From the NCBI GenBank assembly GCA_023846275.1, contig JAIUJO010000445.1, positions 30,001 through 94,000 of the forward strand: a DNA stretch of 64,000 nucleotides. Reading direction: 5' to 3'. Shown piece after piece: positions 12,731 through 26,339 of this stretch. This DNA is from Vanilla planifolia. Taxonomy: Eukaryota; Streptophyta; Magnoliopsida; Asparagales; Orchidaceae. Within the stretch, counting starts at the first letter, position 1; the number at the start of each line of letters is the position of its first letter. The notes under the pieces were generated by a model. It worked only from the letters and a program-made list of their open reading frames with translations, did no database searches and had not been told where the DNA came from. The position numbers were made by a program, and so were the translations under genes.

Positions 12731-14460
12731 TACTGAACTCATATATTTTGAAATTTTAACAACTTCGGCAAAAGAGTATGATCCCTTATAGATTGAAGTA
12801 AATGTGAATAAGTTGTTCCAATTCTAGAAAATATTCCATTACTATTGCTTAGAATAGATCAAACTAAGCATGATTGTCTAACAATCAATGTCACCTTTTC
12901 TAGAATTTTTTGCCCTTTCATTCCTTATCCATGTAAATAGATGGCCAGTGAATGAGAGTTCCCTAATGCACCATTGACTGATCTAATCAATGAGTTTGTT
13001 CATTACTTACCATTTAAGATTGTATGGATTCTTGTATTAATCAAATGTAGCTATTACAATAAAGTATGCTATTTTTATCCATGGAACTATAATTTCCTTT
13101 ACAATTTGAGCCACCATGTGCCAAAGTGTTCTTCATTTTCCTGTTGAATTTAGCGTACACATAAGTATTATAGGAACCATTTTGTCTCCATGCATTATCA
13201 ATGAGCAAGCAAATAAACTACTCATCCTCATTTAAGGTTTGATAATGGATGCTTTTAATTCATAATACCTAACTCCCATTTGATTTATTCCCAATGTAGA
13301 GCTAAAATTAAAATCTCCTAGATAGATTATGAAATTAGCTATTGTCAGCCATGGGTTCCATGAGAGCAATCTGAATGCAATGACTTTTCTTTAAGAATGT
13401 TGCCTAATTCATAAATAATGGCTTTGAGAGATTATATCCATTCACATTTGTCGGTGCTTAGTTTTGCATCCATATTTTATGAGATTTAATTTTTTTACAT
13501 TGAAAAGAGTGTGACCTTGGCTATAGAAGTTTAATTAATAACAAAGTTAACGTATTGAATTGACTGCCATAATTTATTTGAGCTTCCAACTTTTTTGTTG
13601 TCTAGATTCAACTAGGTAATTTCTTCACTAAATCCACTTCAACACACATCTTGTTTGTGCTCATTCTACTTAGGTTTATAGTAAATGTAATCACTTTAAT
13701 ATGATTTTTTACTACAGAAGCTAAGTAGTACAGAGCTACCACATTAAAAAATTCAAATGAAACCTAAATTAGAATTAATGTTGATTTAAACAACATTCAT
13801 ATGAAACTCATGATGCCACTTCATTATTGTTTTCTTAACAACACTAATGTTCCATTCTTGGTGAAGCCAAAATCTCAATAATCTATCAAATTATTTAGTA
13901 CATGTTAGTTATCCTAAAATGATACCTTTTAGTCATTGAAAAGTTTGATTTTCTTAAATGCCACTATTAATATTTGGAAAAATGAGTGAAACTTTTCTCA
14001 TTAATTCAAGCCTGAATGGTTTGTCAATTTTTTCAATTTCTTCTTCATTGAAAATAATTTTTGGTCAAAAATGAAGGTTCTTATTGCTTTATGCAAACTA
14101 ATGAAAGGTAAGCTACCTAGCAAACCACCTCAACAAATGAATGGTTAAGGGAGGTCAGGCCCTCTAAACATACAACAATGACTTGATGACCAACTATCTT
14201 AGTATAACTAAAATATGGTTGAGTGTTGGAACTCACCTCCAGATGTCCTAAGGACCTCACTCTAGCCGACAATTAAGATTATTCATCGATACTATCACTG
14301 ACTGTCCATCACAACCATTGATTATTTAATTTCTTGTTTTTTATTATTGTTGCTCATGTATTCAATATAATCATAAACAAAGATTATTTGGAATATGCAA
14401 TATTAATTAGACATTCCTTAACAATGAATTAATTTTGTGCATCATAATTTAACATAATTT
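12731..14460. other. A+T-rich sequence without recognised features
   Basis: No conserved protein motif was recognised on either strand. The expected copia RT downstream of the integrase is not visible here, so the + strand element appears truncated or too decayed to read. Confidence 0.5.
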
Positions 14461-14470
14461 GCAATTAAAA

Positions 14471-14547
14471 AATGGACAATAATCAAGCCTTCTTACATGG
14501 CAACTTGACATGAGAAGATACACTAATTCCTACATGGTTTGAACTCC
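14471..14547 (+). pseudogene. Short copia reverse-transcriptase fragment
   Basis: The frame starting at 14,471 reads MDNNQAFLHGNL, a stop, then EDTLIPTWF. It matches the conserved copia RT stretch DVNNAFLHGDLxEEVYMxxPxGF. The FLHG form differs from the FLNG usual in SIRE/Maximus elements, so this fragment probably comes from a different copia lineage than the gag at 11 kb. Flanking RT motifs could not be followed with confidence. Confidence 0.6.
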
Positions 14548-17500
14548 ATAACTATTCTATGTAAAAAAAATTTTGACATTTAAAAATTTAAGATTGGGTT
14601 AAATACATGTGAATCAAGATTATTAGCAATTCAAAAACAATACACAACATATAGATTTAAGGACTTGGAATTCTAGTTCATCTAGATTCCTTATTCAACT
14701 TATTTTGATTCACAAAGGACTCATCTTTATCACTTTGGTGTAGCTTATTTCCTTGTGAATCAAAATTAATTGAATAATTGAGTTATATTGACAAATGGTT
14801 ATTCTTATCAATTATGATCTTAAAATCTTATAGCATTTTCCTAAGTTTAAATGTTTATTACCAGATGTTAGAAGTTGGGTACACAATCAATTCTTTAAGT
14901 TAATCATTATGAATGTAGTTTTATTTATTTTTTTATCATCTAACAATTAGTGGTGATTAAATATTCAAGTAGTACTTACATGTATAACAGATTTTACAAA
15001 TAGCATATAATTTGAAGGACCATGATGAGATTATATTATCTAATCAGAAAGAATTGTTCCTAGAAAAAATAGTTCAAGATGTTAATCTTAATAAGAAATT
15101 TGCTATGTCATTTTAAATCAAACAATTTTAGCCACTATAAGAGCTTATAATATTGGGAGACCTACGTGATTTAATAAAGTTTTGTATTTAAGGCTCTTAA
15201 AAACATTATATTCGTTGGAGGTTGCAATGTGTGGTTAGTGTGATGTCATTTAAGTTCACATAAAAAAAAATGTCACCTATGAATTTGAGCATATTTACAT
15301 GGAATTGGACAAATGAATTTCCTCAAAGAGTAGCGTAATAAAACTTGACTTTGTCTATTGCAATAATTTTGTTTTACCTTTGATGTTACATATGTAAAGC
15401 ATACAAATTGGTCCTTGATGATAAGGCATTTTCAAGCATAAATTTTCTCTACTTTAATGTTAGCAAGAGCTTGCGATAATGCATGCATATGAATATATGA
15501 TGTATAAACTAAAACTATTTTTTATCAAATAATTGAATTCTTAAAAATCAAACTCAAAAAGTTTTTATTCTTGAAGTCCAAATTTTTATTTTTGGGCAAC
15601 CTATTTTCTAGTATCAAGTAATTGAAAGTTGAATCAAGTTCAAAGGGAACATTATCATAGTAATTCTTTTTTGCATGTAATTCACTGCTGAAAGAAATCT
15701 TCAAATAATCATCAAGTGTTAACGATTCATATTTTCATAGTTTAACCATATATCATTGCAAGATCATAAAGATAAAGGAAAAAATAAATCGTGAAATGTA
15801 ATAGAAAAGAACATAAAAATAAGTAATTATTGTAGCAATAGACTTGAAAAACTTTTTTTTGTTTATTTTGTAACGTTATTTCATGTAATGTATAATAAAT
15901 TCTAGCTATTAAGAATAATAGCATAAAATTAAAAAAATGTTGGTTTAATCATATTAGAAATTACACAAAGTTCCTATAGCTAACCATTCTTCAATACCAA
16001 GTTATTATAAAATGATATGCCAAAACCTATTTTTTTCGACATCGATAACTAAAAAGTTCCTATGCTCATGGAACATATCCATATGAAGCCCGATCGAAAG
16101 GTGCTATTGGTTTACAATAAAAAAACTTAGTATCACTGGACAAGTAAAAACTTTACCAAAAACATAGAACATGCATTGATCATTATGATAAGGGATAAAA
16201 TCGTAAAGAAAAAGTGGCTTTAGTAACGAACATCCAGAATACTCAAGTTAATCATGAAGTTTCAAGGTGCACAAGTGGAGATTTTAGATTGCTAAAAAAG
16301 AAAATCACATCTTCACTAAGACAAACTTAAAATTTTGTTTAGATGATTAATTTCCCAAAAGTTAAAATTAAATGATTAAGAGCCTTTTTAGAGATTTGAT
16401 GCTTTTGTAATACTGAATTATTTTTTGGGATCTCAGTTTTTGAAGCCTTCACTCTCTTGCTTAGGTTGCCTTTAAAATCACACTATTATATTGAATATAA
16501 ACAACACACTTCTATTGGACTAGCTTAATTGCAACGCTTTCAAATTACATTACTAACAATATTATGAGTATCACTATTTATAGATATCTTAATGCCATAA
16601 TGATAACTTGTTGGGCTAGGGCACGAAAGGATATTATTGAAAAAATGATGAATATATTTTAGAATTCAAAAGTATATTTTTAGAATTGCAAAATTCATTA
16701 CAAATTATGAAAAACATAATTTTTATTCAACCAAAAATATTCTTTGAAATGAAGCAAAATTAATTTGGCATAAGAAGCTCCTAAATTGGCTTGTGCATTT
16801 TGAGTGTCGATCTAGTGAGTGGAAAGCAGGTGGCCTACACGATCAATGCAGCATAGGTAGAGAGACACAATTACAACTCTAGTCTTATATGTGGGTCAGC
16901 ACGAGCTAATAAGTCGACATGTGTTGACTGGTCAAGAAATTTCATGGATTACAATTCAACACTGATCAGTGTGCCTTGAGCCAATCAATGAGTTTGAGTC
17001 AAGGTGGCTCTAGCAGAACACATGAATTAATGCTAATATTGGTAATGGTGAGAGACGATAGTGAGCAAAACAAAAAAGCAACCCAACACTCAATTTTAAG
17101 CCTTTTTAAAGTCATTTTGAAAAAAATTTTTGCAAATAGAATTATCATATTACTATAAGGATACACTAAATAACATTTAAAGTTAGAAGAATCTAAAAAG
17201 CTACCAATCAATCTATAGATGACTAAAAAATTATAAATGCAAATAACTTAAAAATTTTATCAAAGGAAAATTAAAATGTGCAATGAACAAGGGTCAATTG
17301 TCAATGTCTCTCATAATAGGAATGATATCAAAGAGAAAATAAACATTGAGATCCCAAACTTGGAGTTGCTTTAAGTCCATGTAGGACTAGCATCTAATGG
17401 AAACTCTGTGTGATGTGTAGAATGCTATTATGTCACAAACTTACCAATACTTTTTAAATGTAACAACATAACTACCGAATTTTTTTTAAAGAGTGAATTA

Positions 17501-17990
17501 TATCCTATTAGATAATTCTAAAGCAAAAACAATTCTATAAATTTCTCTTCATGGAAGAAATAATGTCCAATTTTATTACATATGTTGTTTGACATGATAT
17601 GAATGTAGATATCAAAAGCTTATATAGTTTTTTAAGGCTATGTTTGTGATATAAATGACCCCCAATGTTTCCTTAATAATGTAATACATAGCTTTGTTGG
17701 TCTGAGAATGAAAAAAAGAAGAATTTAGGTTTTCAAAATTTTGAATAATTATATGATGATATGCTATTTCACTAGTGGATGATTATATTAATCATAAGTT
17801 GTATAGTTCTATTTATATTTGTTATAAGTAGTAGAAATCTCCTAAGATCAATTAATCAATGTTTCCACCATTACTGCTTATTGAAGTCATAGTAGTTATA
17901 ATTTATTACTTAAAATGCATTATTATTTATATCGAGACTTGAAAAGGTTGTGATTCACATGCTAACAAGTTACCATTCAATGAGTATGGA
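14548..17990. other. A+T-rich intergenic sequence, nothing recognised
   Basis: Neither strand shows a conserved domain. A short stretch at about 16,780-16,990 is less A+T-rich than its surroundings and overlaps a 60-codon frame, but that frame resembles nothing I know and is not called. Confidence 0.5.
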
Positions 17991-17999
17991 GTGTCTCAT

Positions 18000-19080
18000 T
18001 GAAGTATTAATATTATCAATTCAATCTATTTGATTGAATGAATCAAATGTTTTAAGGTAACCATACTAAGCATGGTTGATTCCACATAAGTTATGCATTG
18101 AAATTATGTAGCACACATCAGGGTGTAATGACTAGTCTTGGTCTAAGGAACCATGATATTTTATGAGGAGAACCATATTGACAAGCATTTATGAAAAGAT
18201 CGATGAAGTGATAAACCAAGCTAATTGGGGAAATGAACTTCAAAAACTAAGGTGATGTGCCTCAATGATAAGTTTGATTTATGTATTAGTGTATTATTTT
18301 AACGAAATAGTTTGACAAAAATCAAAGGGATTTTAGAGAAATTCAAATGGTTCATGCCATGCCACATATTTGGCTGATGACAATCTTACTCTTAAAGTAA
18401 GATATCATGTACTACATTGATGGATTTTGTGATTGTATGATGTAGGAAAACAAATTATTGTCAACATATTAGTCTAATCCTTTGCAATGAGTGATAATGT
18501 CAAAAAGACCTTGACACAAAGAGGAAGTACAAAAGATAGATCTGATTGATCAGCCTTAAGAAATGTTCATAGTAGATGGTAATCTTGATGTTAAATATTA
18601 TACTTAGCTGATTAAGGAATCTTAATGCACATGTTTTAGAAATTGTTCCTAATTGGAGTATTCAAACGGAGTATTGATGCATTACTAAATGGTTTTTGAG
18701 CAATCTAATGGATTTATGTTGGGTAGACTCCTTAGCTATGATTGCACTTCTTATGAAGTAAGATATAATTCAATATTTGATGAAATCTATAATCATACAT
18801 GTTGAAATAGTCGATAAATGTCATCATATTTGTTTAGTCATTAATGAACCCATTAGTAATATTGAAAGCCATGATATAGGTGCAATGAATCAAAGAAAGT
18901 CTCTAATGATTCAAAATAAATAGATTGTCTATTGTATTCTCTAATTAAGTCTATCATACTTAACTGGTGCCATTGAATAAGTCTTTACTTAAGGTTTATT
19001 TGGAGGATGTGCTGGCCAATGAATCAAGGAGTACTAGATGATGAGGATTTAGAAACATGTTTTGTATTTAAAATTGATGA
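18000..19080 (+). repeat. Possible degenerate tandem repeat, period about 360 bp
   Basis: The words agtaagatat with following ttgatg (about 18,398), then atgtcaacatatt-like and gaccttgaca-like segments, reappear about 360 bases downstream as agtaagatataattc (18,757), aatgtcatcatattt (18,817) and gccatgatat (18,867). An upstream third unit from about 18,000 is weaker. The identity is low and the alignment was made by eye. Confidence 0.4.
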
Positions 19081-20590
19081 ATAATTACATTAGCAATTAG
19101 ATCAAATGCCAAAAATTTTCGACAAAGAGATGGCTTTTTTCTCTTTCTGTGCACATTTAATCCTAAAATAAAATAAAATTTTTTATGTAGCTTCGAATTC
19201 ACAAGTTTTCTATTGTGTCAATACTGCAAAAAAATTATTGTAATAGTAATATATTATGTAATCAATTTACTTTAGAAAAAATACTCAAAAATTTTAGGAA
19301 CCTTTCTTTTGTATCTTTGCAATTATCAAGCTCAAGTTCGATTGAAATATATTGGAATGGGTTGGATTAGTATTCTTTTTTATACAAACAAATAATGATC
19401 TTATATATAAGAAGAATAGTCATCATTTGTAAAAATTGAGAGATTATATGGAAATTGATTTCCCTACTATGAAACAAACCATGCCAAATAGGTTCATTCC
19501 TTTTCCTAGAATATGATTAACTTGGCATTAGTTATGTCAACCAAAGTAGTTAATCAAAGTTTATTTCTTAAGCTAAAATGAATGATATATGATAAAATCT
19601 AATGGCTTTCCAAGATTTAATTTCATTGTTTTTAATTCTAAATGCTTAGTAATTTCCATATGAACAAATCAAAGTCAGCCATAATGATCGTGTGAAAGAA
19701 TTCCATACATTTGATTGTGGAGGTATTAGTTGGATGACTTTCCTTATGATCACTATATAATATATGAACACCTCTCCTCATCAAGCCTAATTCAAGCTTT
19801 TCAAACATTTAGAATTTGTTATGTATTTAGTACTTTAAATGAATATAGTTAATAACTATTTAAGCCTACTAATTTGTTACTACATTTTCTTCCCTAAATA
19901 TGTGTTATAATTTAACTATTTTGCAAGGAAATTGATTCATTTTATTTAGTTGGATTAAGATATAGAAGGGGATTCCAATCTTTTTTTGAATCATTATGAG
20001 GATTGATTAATTTTTTGATTTTATAATGATGTTTCTATAACCCCAGATTTTCACATAAATTTAAACCAAGTAGTTTTTCAATGGCTTCAACTTATATATT
20101 TTTTAGATTTTATGTAAATTAGGAGTGCTTTAATAACTCTACAAAGTACTCTTTGAACACATATAGGGCCTGTGTTATTTTTTGTTAGACCACTAGAGTT
20201 TAATTTATCTAGTTCCACTACTAGAGGAGTCTATTGAACCACTTTTTTTATTATTCAATTAATCTCAAAAATTCAAGGAAGCAATGTATATTTTACCATT
20301 TGAGGATCTATTGAATTTCTTTACATAATTAAGCAATATTTCAAAATTCATGAGTATTATGTTTAAATCTATTAGAAAACTCATAGGGAATATTTGTTCA
20401 CTAAATTGTTTTGAATTTTTATCATGTAGATAGTACAACATACCAGAGATTGTATAGTAAGAAATTCTCAATAATTACATAGCTTGCATGACTACACTTC
20501 CATCCTTGCAGAAGCATTTCATGAATAATGATGTTTGGTTTTTTAATGCCAAGATTCATTACAAAAAGGTTTCATATAATTCATTTGAGA
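19081..20590. other. A+T-rich sequence, possible decayed 3' part of the LINE
   Basis: No motif was recognised. The LINE relic at 20.6-24.2 kb reads on the - strand, so its 3' end and tail would fall here, but no poly(A)/poly(T) tail or target-site duplication was identified. Confidence 0.35.
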
Positions 20591-21489
20591 ATCCCTATAA
20601 GACAAAAAAGGGCATTTGTCTATAAATTGAAAATAAACTCCCTCAAGTTCTTATCAAAAGGTAATTAGTTATTTTGGAGCCTCCATAATAATAGAGATAT
20701 TTTGGAAGGTTGATAATTATTCCACATTTTTTATGACTTATGAATAAGGAAATTAATTAACTCTAAGCTTATCCCATCCTAAATTGATGGTGGATTTACC
20801 ATCCTTAGTGAGGCTCCAATAACTACTACTATCCTTAACTATTTTGTTCCAAGTATAGAAAAATACAAAATAGTGAGATGATTCTTTATATATGATTCCT
20901 TGTCATTGAGGATGCTCCAAAAAATGTTTTGTAAAGGAACTTACATCTCAAGTATGTAAAATAGATAATGTTTGAGGTGTAGACCTTTTAAAAGGTCTTT
21001 ACATTACATACATCCATAATATCCTTCAATTTCTTTACTTATAATCGATACTTTTCATAGGGGAAGCTATTCTTGTTATAACTACCCAAGTGGTGCTTAC
21101 TAATCAAATCGCTATTACCCTAAAGAAAACCATTTATCACACTATCTAAAAATTAATATATTATTGAGAATATAAGATATAATTTGATTTATAAAACGCT
21201 ATTGACTTGAGAACATGACTAACAAGTTCTACCTCCCATTGAGAGTAATTTATTTTTTTCATATTTTGTTAATCTAGTGTTCAAAGTGGACCACTTATTT
21301 CTTACCTTCGAATAATGTGCTTTTGAGTAAAAGGATTGGAAGGTAGTATCTTTTCTAAAGTAAGAGCTCCTCTTCAATGTTCTCTAGCTTGTGTTTCATG
21401 TTTGAACATCTAATAAAGAGGATCCTTTGTACATTAATCTACAAACTTGATGTGCCCTAGAGATTAGAGAAGAATGACTTGGTATTTTT

Positions 21490-22060
21490 TATTAAGTGTT
21501 TATCTTGTTTAAGAAGAGTAAAAGGCAATCTACAAAGCACAAATGAGACCTTTGATGACAACCACTTGGAGTGGCCTAGTGCTTCATATTACCTTGTATA
21601 GGTTGATTGTTTAAACCTTTTCTTAGTTCTTTAGGTACAATGTGGAGAAGAAATAGGGACAGAGGGCTATCATGCTTTAGCCATTGGGAGTGTTAGATGG
21701 AACAATTTCCTTTCTCGTTAATAATGACAAACAACTAGCTCATATTATAGATACTCAAGACTAGATTAATTAATTAACTATTAAGGTTAAACTTTTCTAA
21801 CACATGTTTCTCCAACGATATATTATTGAAGACATTCTTAAAGTCTAGGTCGATAATAAAGTTATTAGCTTTGATATTCTCATTTAAATCATGAAGTTTC
21901 TCTTATGACAGTATGATTTCATATGTTGATAAGATATTTTTAGTGTTTTCCACTTAGCAAAAGCTGATTGCTCCATTGAGATGATGGTCGATAGGAAACT
22001 CTATAGGATAGCTGCAAACAACTTAGTATATTTTTGAGAAACTATACAACCAAATTGTCA
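21490..22060 (-). pseudogene. LINE reverse-transcriptase domain remnant
   Basis: In order on the - strand: KLFAAIL, stop, SFLSTIISMEQSAFAK (about 22,050-21,955; consensus KxxAxxLxxxLxxxIxxxQSAFxxG), then IIDLDFKNVFNNIS (about 21,880-21,826; consensus DFxKAFDxVxW). Next is HSQWLKHDSPLSLFLL (about 21,690-21,632; consensus RGxRQGDPLSPxLF), then HLCFVDCLLLF around 21,525-21,545. The catalytic FADD box is changed to FVDC (bases 21,525-21,536), so one of the two catalytic aspartates is now Cys. Other stops occur as well. Confidence 0.85.
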
Positions 22061-23699
22061 TAAAGTCTTTGAAACATGTATTGTAATTATTCATTAGGAG
22101 GAAAATTAAATTAGCATTACCACATTCTTTCAATGATGGGCTATTAGTAAGAAAATCATTGTTAGCATAAAAAATGTCATATGTAAATATGGACCAAAAA
22201 TTCTTGTAAAGCAAAACTTAAACCCATACAATCTATGAGCACATAAAGAATCCATTGAAAAAATGTTTTTTTGTACATTCTCCTTATTAAGCAGCTGAAT
22301 TAGCATCATATTTCTTTTCAGTGACTCTAAGAATCATAAATTAAAGCACCTATCATTTTTCTTAGTAGGAAATAGTGAGACATCAAGCAATCTAAAATAT
22401 ATTTGGCATTCAATCCTTCTCTAAGACAAAGCACTCACTTGGATCTTTAATTTTTTAATATTACCTTTCATTCACTTATTATTGAATGTTGTGTGGATGA
22501 CATTTGTGTTTTTATCAAAGTTCTTATGCTACACAGTACCTATCTTTTAGCTCTTATCCATTTGTTGTAGTTGCATCCAATACATCACATAGAGGTTCAA
22601 CTTGAAAATGTACTAGTTCTACTCGTACTTTGAGCCCTTAGAGGATTGGTTAATATACTTCTCATTAATCTCCATTATTATTGTCGTTGTGCAGATGAAT
22701 TATAGTAGACCATCATTTATTGCATATATCAATATATCTTTTTAGTTCATCAATTTATTTACATTTACAATTTAGTTTAAGTTGTTTAAATAACAATTGG
22801 AAACATTTTTGAGATTTTCATCTTATATTAAGTATAAAACTTCCCTTCAACCATCTCACAAGTCGATCAGTAGAAAATTTTCTTGGAAAATGATTTTAAA
22901 AGGGATTAAAATTTAGATTTTTGGCTTTTTTGTTGTCATCCACCTCTACCAATCGTCCTTACCATCACCATTAGCGCTGACTCATCAACTCGTGCTAACT
23001 CACTTTTATCCACATTAACCCCAAAGCAAACCCAAATTGTCAATTCCTTTTTACTGATGCTACTCACCAAAATTTGAACTCAAAGTGATGCATCGATCCA
23101 CCCGTATCACGCTTCGTGTCGCCTATTACCTCAGTTTTCTCCATTACTATAGCTTGAAATGTATGAGCCCATTTAGGAACAAATTGCAATAATTAATTTA
23201 GTAGCTTTTAAGGAAGATTTTTTTTGAAAAATTCTAAGTATTTAGTTTGTAATTTTTTGTGGCTTTTAGAACTCTAAGATTTCCTATAGAATTCAAAAAA
23301 ATTATCCCACAGTATTCTTAAATGCTTTCTCTATATATCTCCTCTATTTTAGCAACCATGGTTTGTTCAGCTAAAGCTTTGTTACTCCTAACCATGGTAA
23401 GTCATCTATAGCTCTTTGAAGTTATTTGCCTTCTCTATAATATGGTATTCTTCTTCTTCAAACTTCAAAAGTATATTACCAAAATTAAATTCTACGTCAT
23501 TCTTTAAGGTGGTATTTAGCCCTCTTCAACATGTAAACTACGACCTACATTCCTGACCTAGAAATTGGAAGACTCCAATTCAGAGCAACAACTGGAGAGA
23601 ATTATATACTTTCAATCCAAGTGCTTTGGAATCTATGTCGTCTAAGATTAGATTTAATTGCTACTAGGGAAATGATCAATAATAGAGGATCGTATAACA

Positions 23700-24200
23700 A
23701 GAACTTGTTCATATGTTGGGCCACTATTTTGGGAAGGCTTTGAGAAAATCATGAATCATTAGGGTTCTATCCACAAGAATGACCATTATATTTCTAAATC
23801 TTACCAAAGGTATTTGACTATCCTTTTTATTTAGGGACGAATAGTTGGTCTCCCCCAGTAATCTTAAATCCCTACAAAGATCTACTCTACTAATAAAGGC
23901 GTTGTTGGCATACATAAAATGATAGCACATCATTTACATATCACCATGTGAAGAAAGTGCTCTTAATTTTCAATTTTTAACAAGATGAGCACTACAACAT
24001 ATAAACCTTCACTTTGTTAGAAATATTGCTTCATAATAGTGAAAAGTTAGTCTCTTGTAATGGTTGTCCATTTATCTATTACATGAAAAGTATTCCATCG
24101 TTGTAATTAACTTAATTTTGTGTAATTTAAACATATTATTAGGGCATCAAGCTACTGTGAACTAACTATACCCTTTATGTTGAAATGTAAGACATTATTA
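23700..24200 (-). pseudogene. LINE endonuclease domain remnant
   Basis: The clearest part lies at 23,724-23,933. It translates to LRLLGETNYSSLNKK, then LVRFRNIMVILVDRTL and FLKAFPK. This follows the LINE endonuclease pattern L-x-D-L-G-x-x-G-x-x-F-T-W-x-N, then R-L-D-R-x-L-V-N and the FP that precedes the SDH active-site loop. The DRTL segment aligns with the conserved R-L-D-R. A weak match to the N-terminal WNxRG motif (FNIKGI) appears near 24,185 on the same strand. The SDH motif itself could not be read. Confidence 0.65.
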
Positions 24201-26335
24201 ATTACAATCTATAATGCCTACATTTTGAGATTTTTGAAAGCTTCTTTTGGTTATTTTAGGCAAATAACGTTTTTGGCATTCCATTTAGTGTCTTTTCTTA
24301 TTGACTTGTCACTATTAACCACTGTGAAGCCATTCATGTCTATCCTAGAAATGTTGAGTGTCTTTTCTTTTTCCTAAAGATCTTTAATCGAGCTTTGGAG
24401 AGATTGAATATCTACTTATTATTTGACATGCATGTCCTTTTTACGTTTAAAATTAGATTGACTTTTTACTCTTACTTTACAATTGCTAATTGAAATTGAT
24501 CGTATTGTCATTGAATAAATGATTAACAGTACAATTAGGTTTTTTTCATCATGTTGATATTTTTTGGTGTAGTGCGGTATTGATGTTTTTTTATACATTG
24601 ATGGCTACCAAAGTTTGATGTTTTACGTTATTATTGCTTCACTAATTATAAGTACCTCATCTTCTCCATTTCTTACATAGAAGGGTTTAGAAGTTATTTC
24701 TTGCTTGTGTTGGACCATTGAGAATCGTTGTCTACAGTTACTTCGATAATATTTGGGAAAATTTTCATTACTTATTTTTTTTCAATAAACCATTATTGCA
24801 TTAATATTTATAGAGATTCTAATATCTAAAGGGAAATTTTTTCCTAAAACGGACCAAAACAAAGCCTAGAGCCCCATGGAGCCTTGTTTAGTTTATTATC
24901 ATAGAAATACTGTTTATGACTTGTTAACTATTAACATGAATGAGAATAGGGCTTACTTGCTGACCAAGTCGATTGGATGGTGCTCCAATGAGATCCACAT
25001 TAGAACATGAAAGGTTTAGTGATGAGCTAAACATTTTGAAACATTAGATGGTCCAAATTTGAAAGACTACAATTTTTTGAATATTGAACATCCAACATAA
25101 AATGTTTTCCAATTCTAGTGAAAATCATAGGAGGACATTCTTATCTCTTTACGATAGATTCAAAGATGCTAATTGTTTTGAATTCGCACTCTTTGAAATT
25201 CCACGTTGGGTCATCCAACTAAAAATGTTACCGATTAAAGTGAGTTTGAAGGGAGTAACCTTTTTAGAGAAATCATCCTCATCAAACATAACCTTTTCTT
25301 CATACTTTCAAAAAGTCATTGTCATTATCATGATTTGCAAGGATTAAAAACATTCCCATATTCACTATAAAAAAAGGGCTATGAAGCTAATGTGCATGAG
25401 ATATACCCAATAAGGGAGAGGAGCATACTTACAAGAGAATGTTCCTAAAATCATGTTTGGAGTGTAATCTTCCTCACAAAAAACTTGAAAAGTTCTATCA
25501 CCTCAATGTCGCTTTGATGTTTATTTGTGATGTTCTTTTTAAACTTGTGTTAAGAAATAAATTTTGACAATTAAAAAATTAAGAATGCTTAAAAAAATGA
25601 ATTAATCCTTATGAATCATTAATTCAAAATTTTATTAAATCAAAACTTTTTGGCAAAATTGTTCTTTTTTTGTTTATTATTTAAGCTTGGTCACATGTCC
25701 TCTATGTTCATTCCAAATATCAACATGTTTTCTTATGCTTCATTAATTTCCTTACTTTTAATTTACTCCTTGTAGTACATTTGAGTTTTGTGAATTCATC
25801 TTAAGCAAATGAGCTCCTTGCATCATGTTGAGAGTATTTCAACAAGTGTGTGTGTGAATTACTGAGAAAGAAACTATTTGTTTCTCATAAAAGTATTTTA
25901 AAGAAAGTGTAAATACCTTTATAATATGCTTAAACAAATATCAAAAAGCATTTTTGTGAAATAATTTGTATTTAAAATATGTTAATTTCTATTAACTAAT
26001 AAGTTTTTAAGGAAATTGTGAAATAAGAAGGTCAACAAAAATTTTAAAGCACACTTAAGCATTTTTCAGATCATTCAACCTAACATCAAACCTATGTCCA
26101 CTCCAAAAATTACAAGACATAAAAAATAATGTATATAAGGTTTTTACCAAAAATTGGATATGTTAAACTATTTGAACAATTAAATAGAAATAAATAGGCT
26201 TTGACAACTATTTAACAAAGAAAGATTTGTGGAAAGAGGAAAGGAAAGTGGCAATTGAAATATGTACAAAGTTATTCCAACACTTGAGAAATGCTAAACA
26301 AAGCACAAGTATTTTAATTTAACAAAATTTAAAAA
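24201..26335. other. A+T-rich sequence, nothing recognised
   Basis: An 87-codon frame at 25,084-25,347 on the + strand has no recognisable motif and no codon-use support. A LINE ORF1 could have lain here, but no zinc knuckle was found. Confidence 0.45.
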
Positions 26336-26339
26336 AGAG

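Larger units (their letters stand above)
20600..24200 (-). mobile_element. Decayed L1-like non-LTR retrotransposon (LINE)
   Basis: Reading down the - strand, three parts appear in the order expected of a plant LINE ORF2: an apurinic-endonuclease-like segment (about 24.2-23.5 kb), an RT (about 22.06-21.49 kb) and a weak C-terminal region (about 20.9-20.6 kb, WNKIVKD and NLGWDKL). The RT sits about 1.4 kb after the endonuclease, a reasonable spacing. Stops and frameshifts interrupt every part. Endonuclease nicking and target-primed reverse transcription are the known roles of this family; this copy cannot encode either. Ends, tail and target-site duplications were not found. Confidence 0.75.

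Noticed and set aside
23724-23933. 69-codon - strand frame as a separate small gene
   Set aside because: Its sequence fits the LINE endonuclease domain and it is embedded in the LINE relic, so it is not an independent gene.
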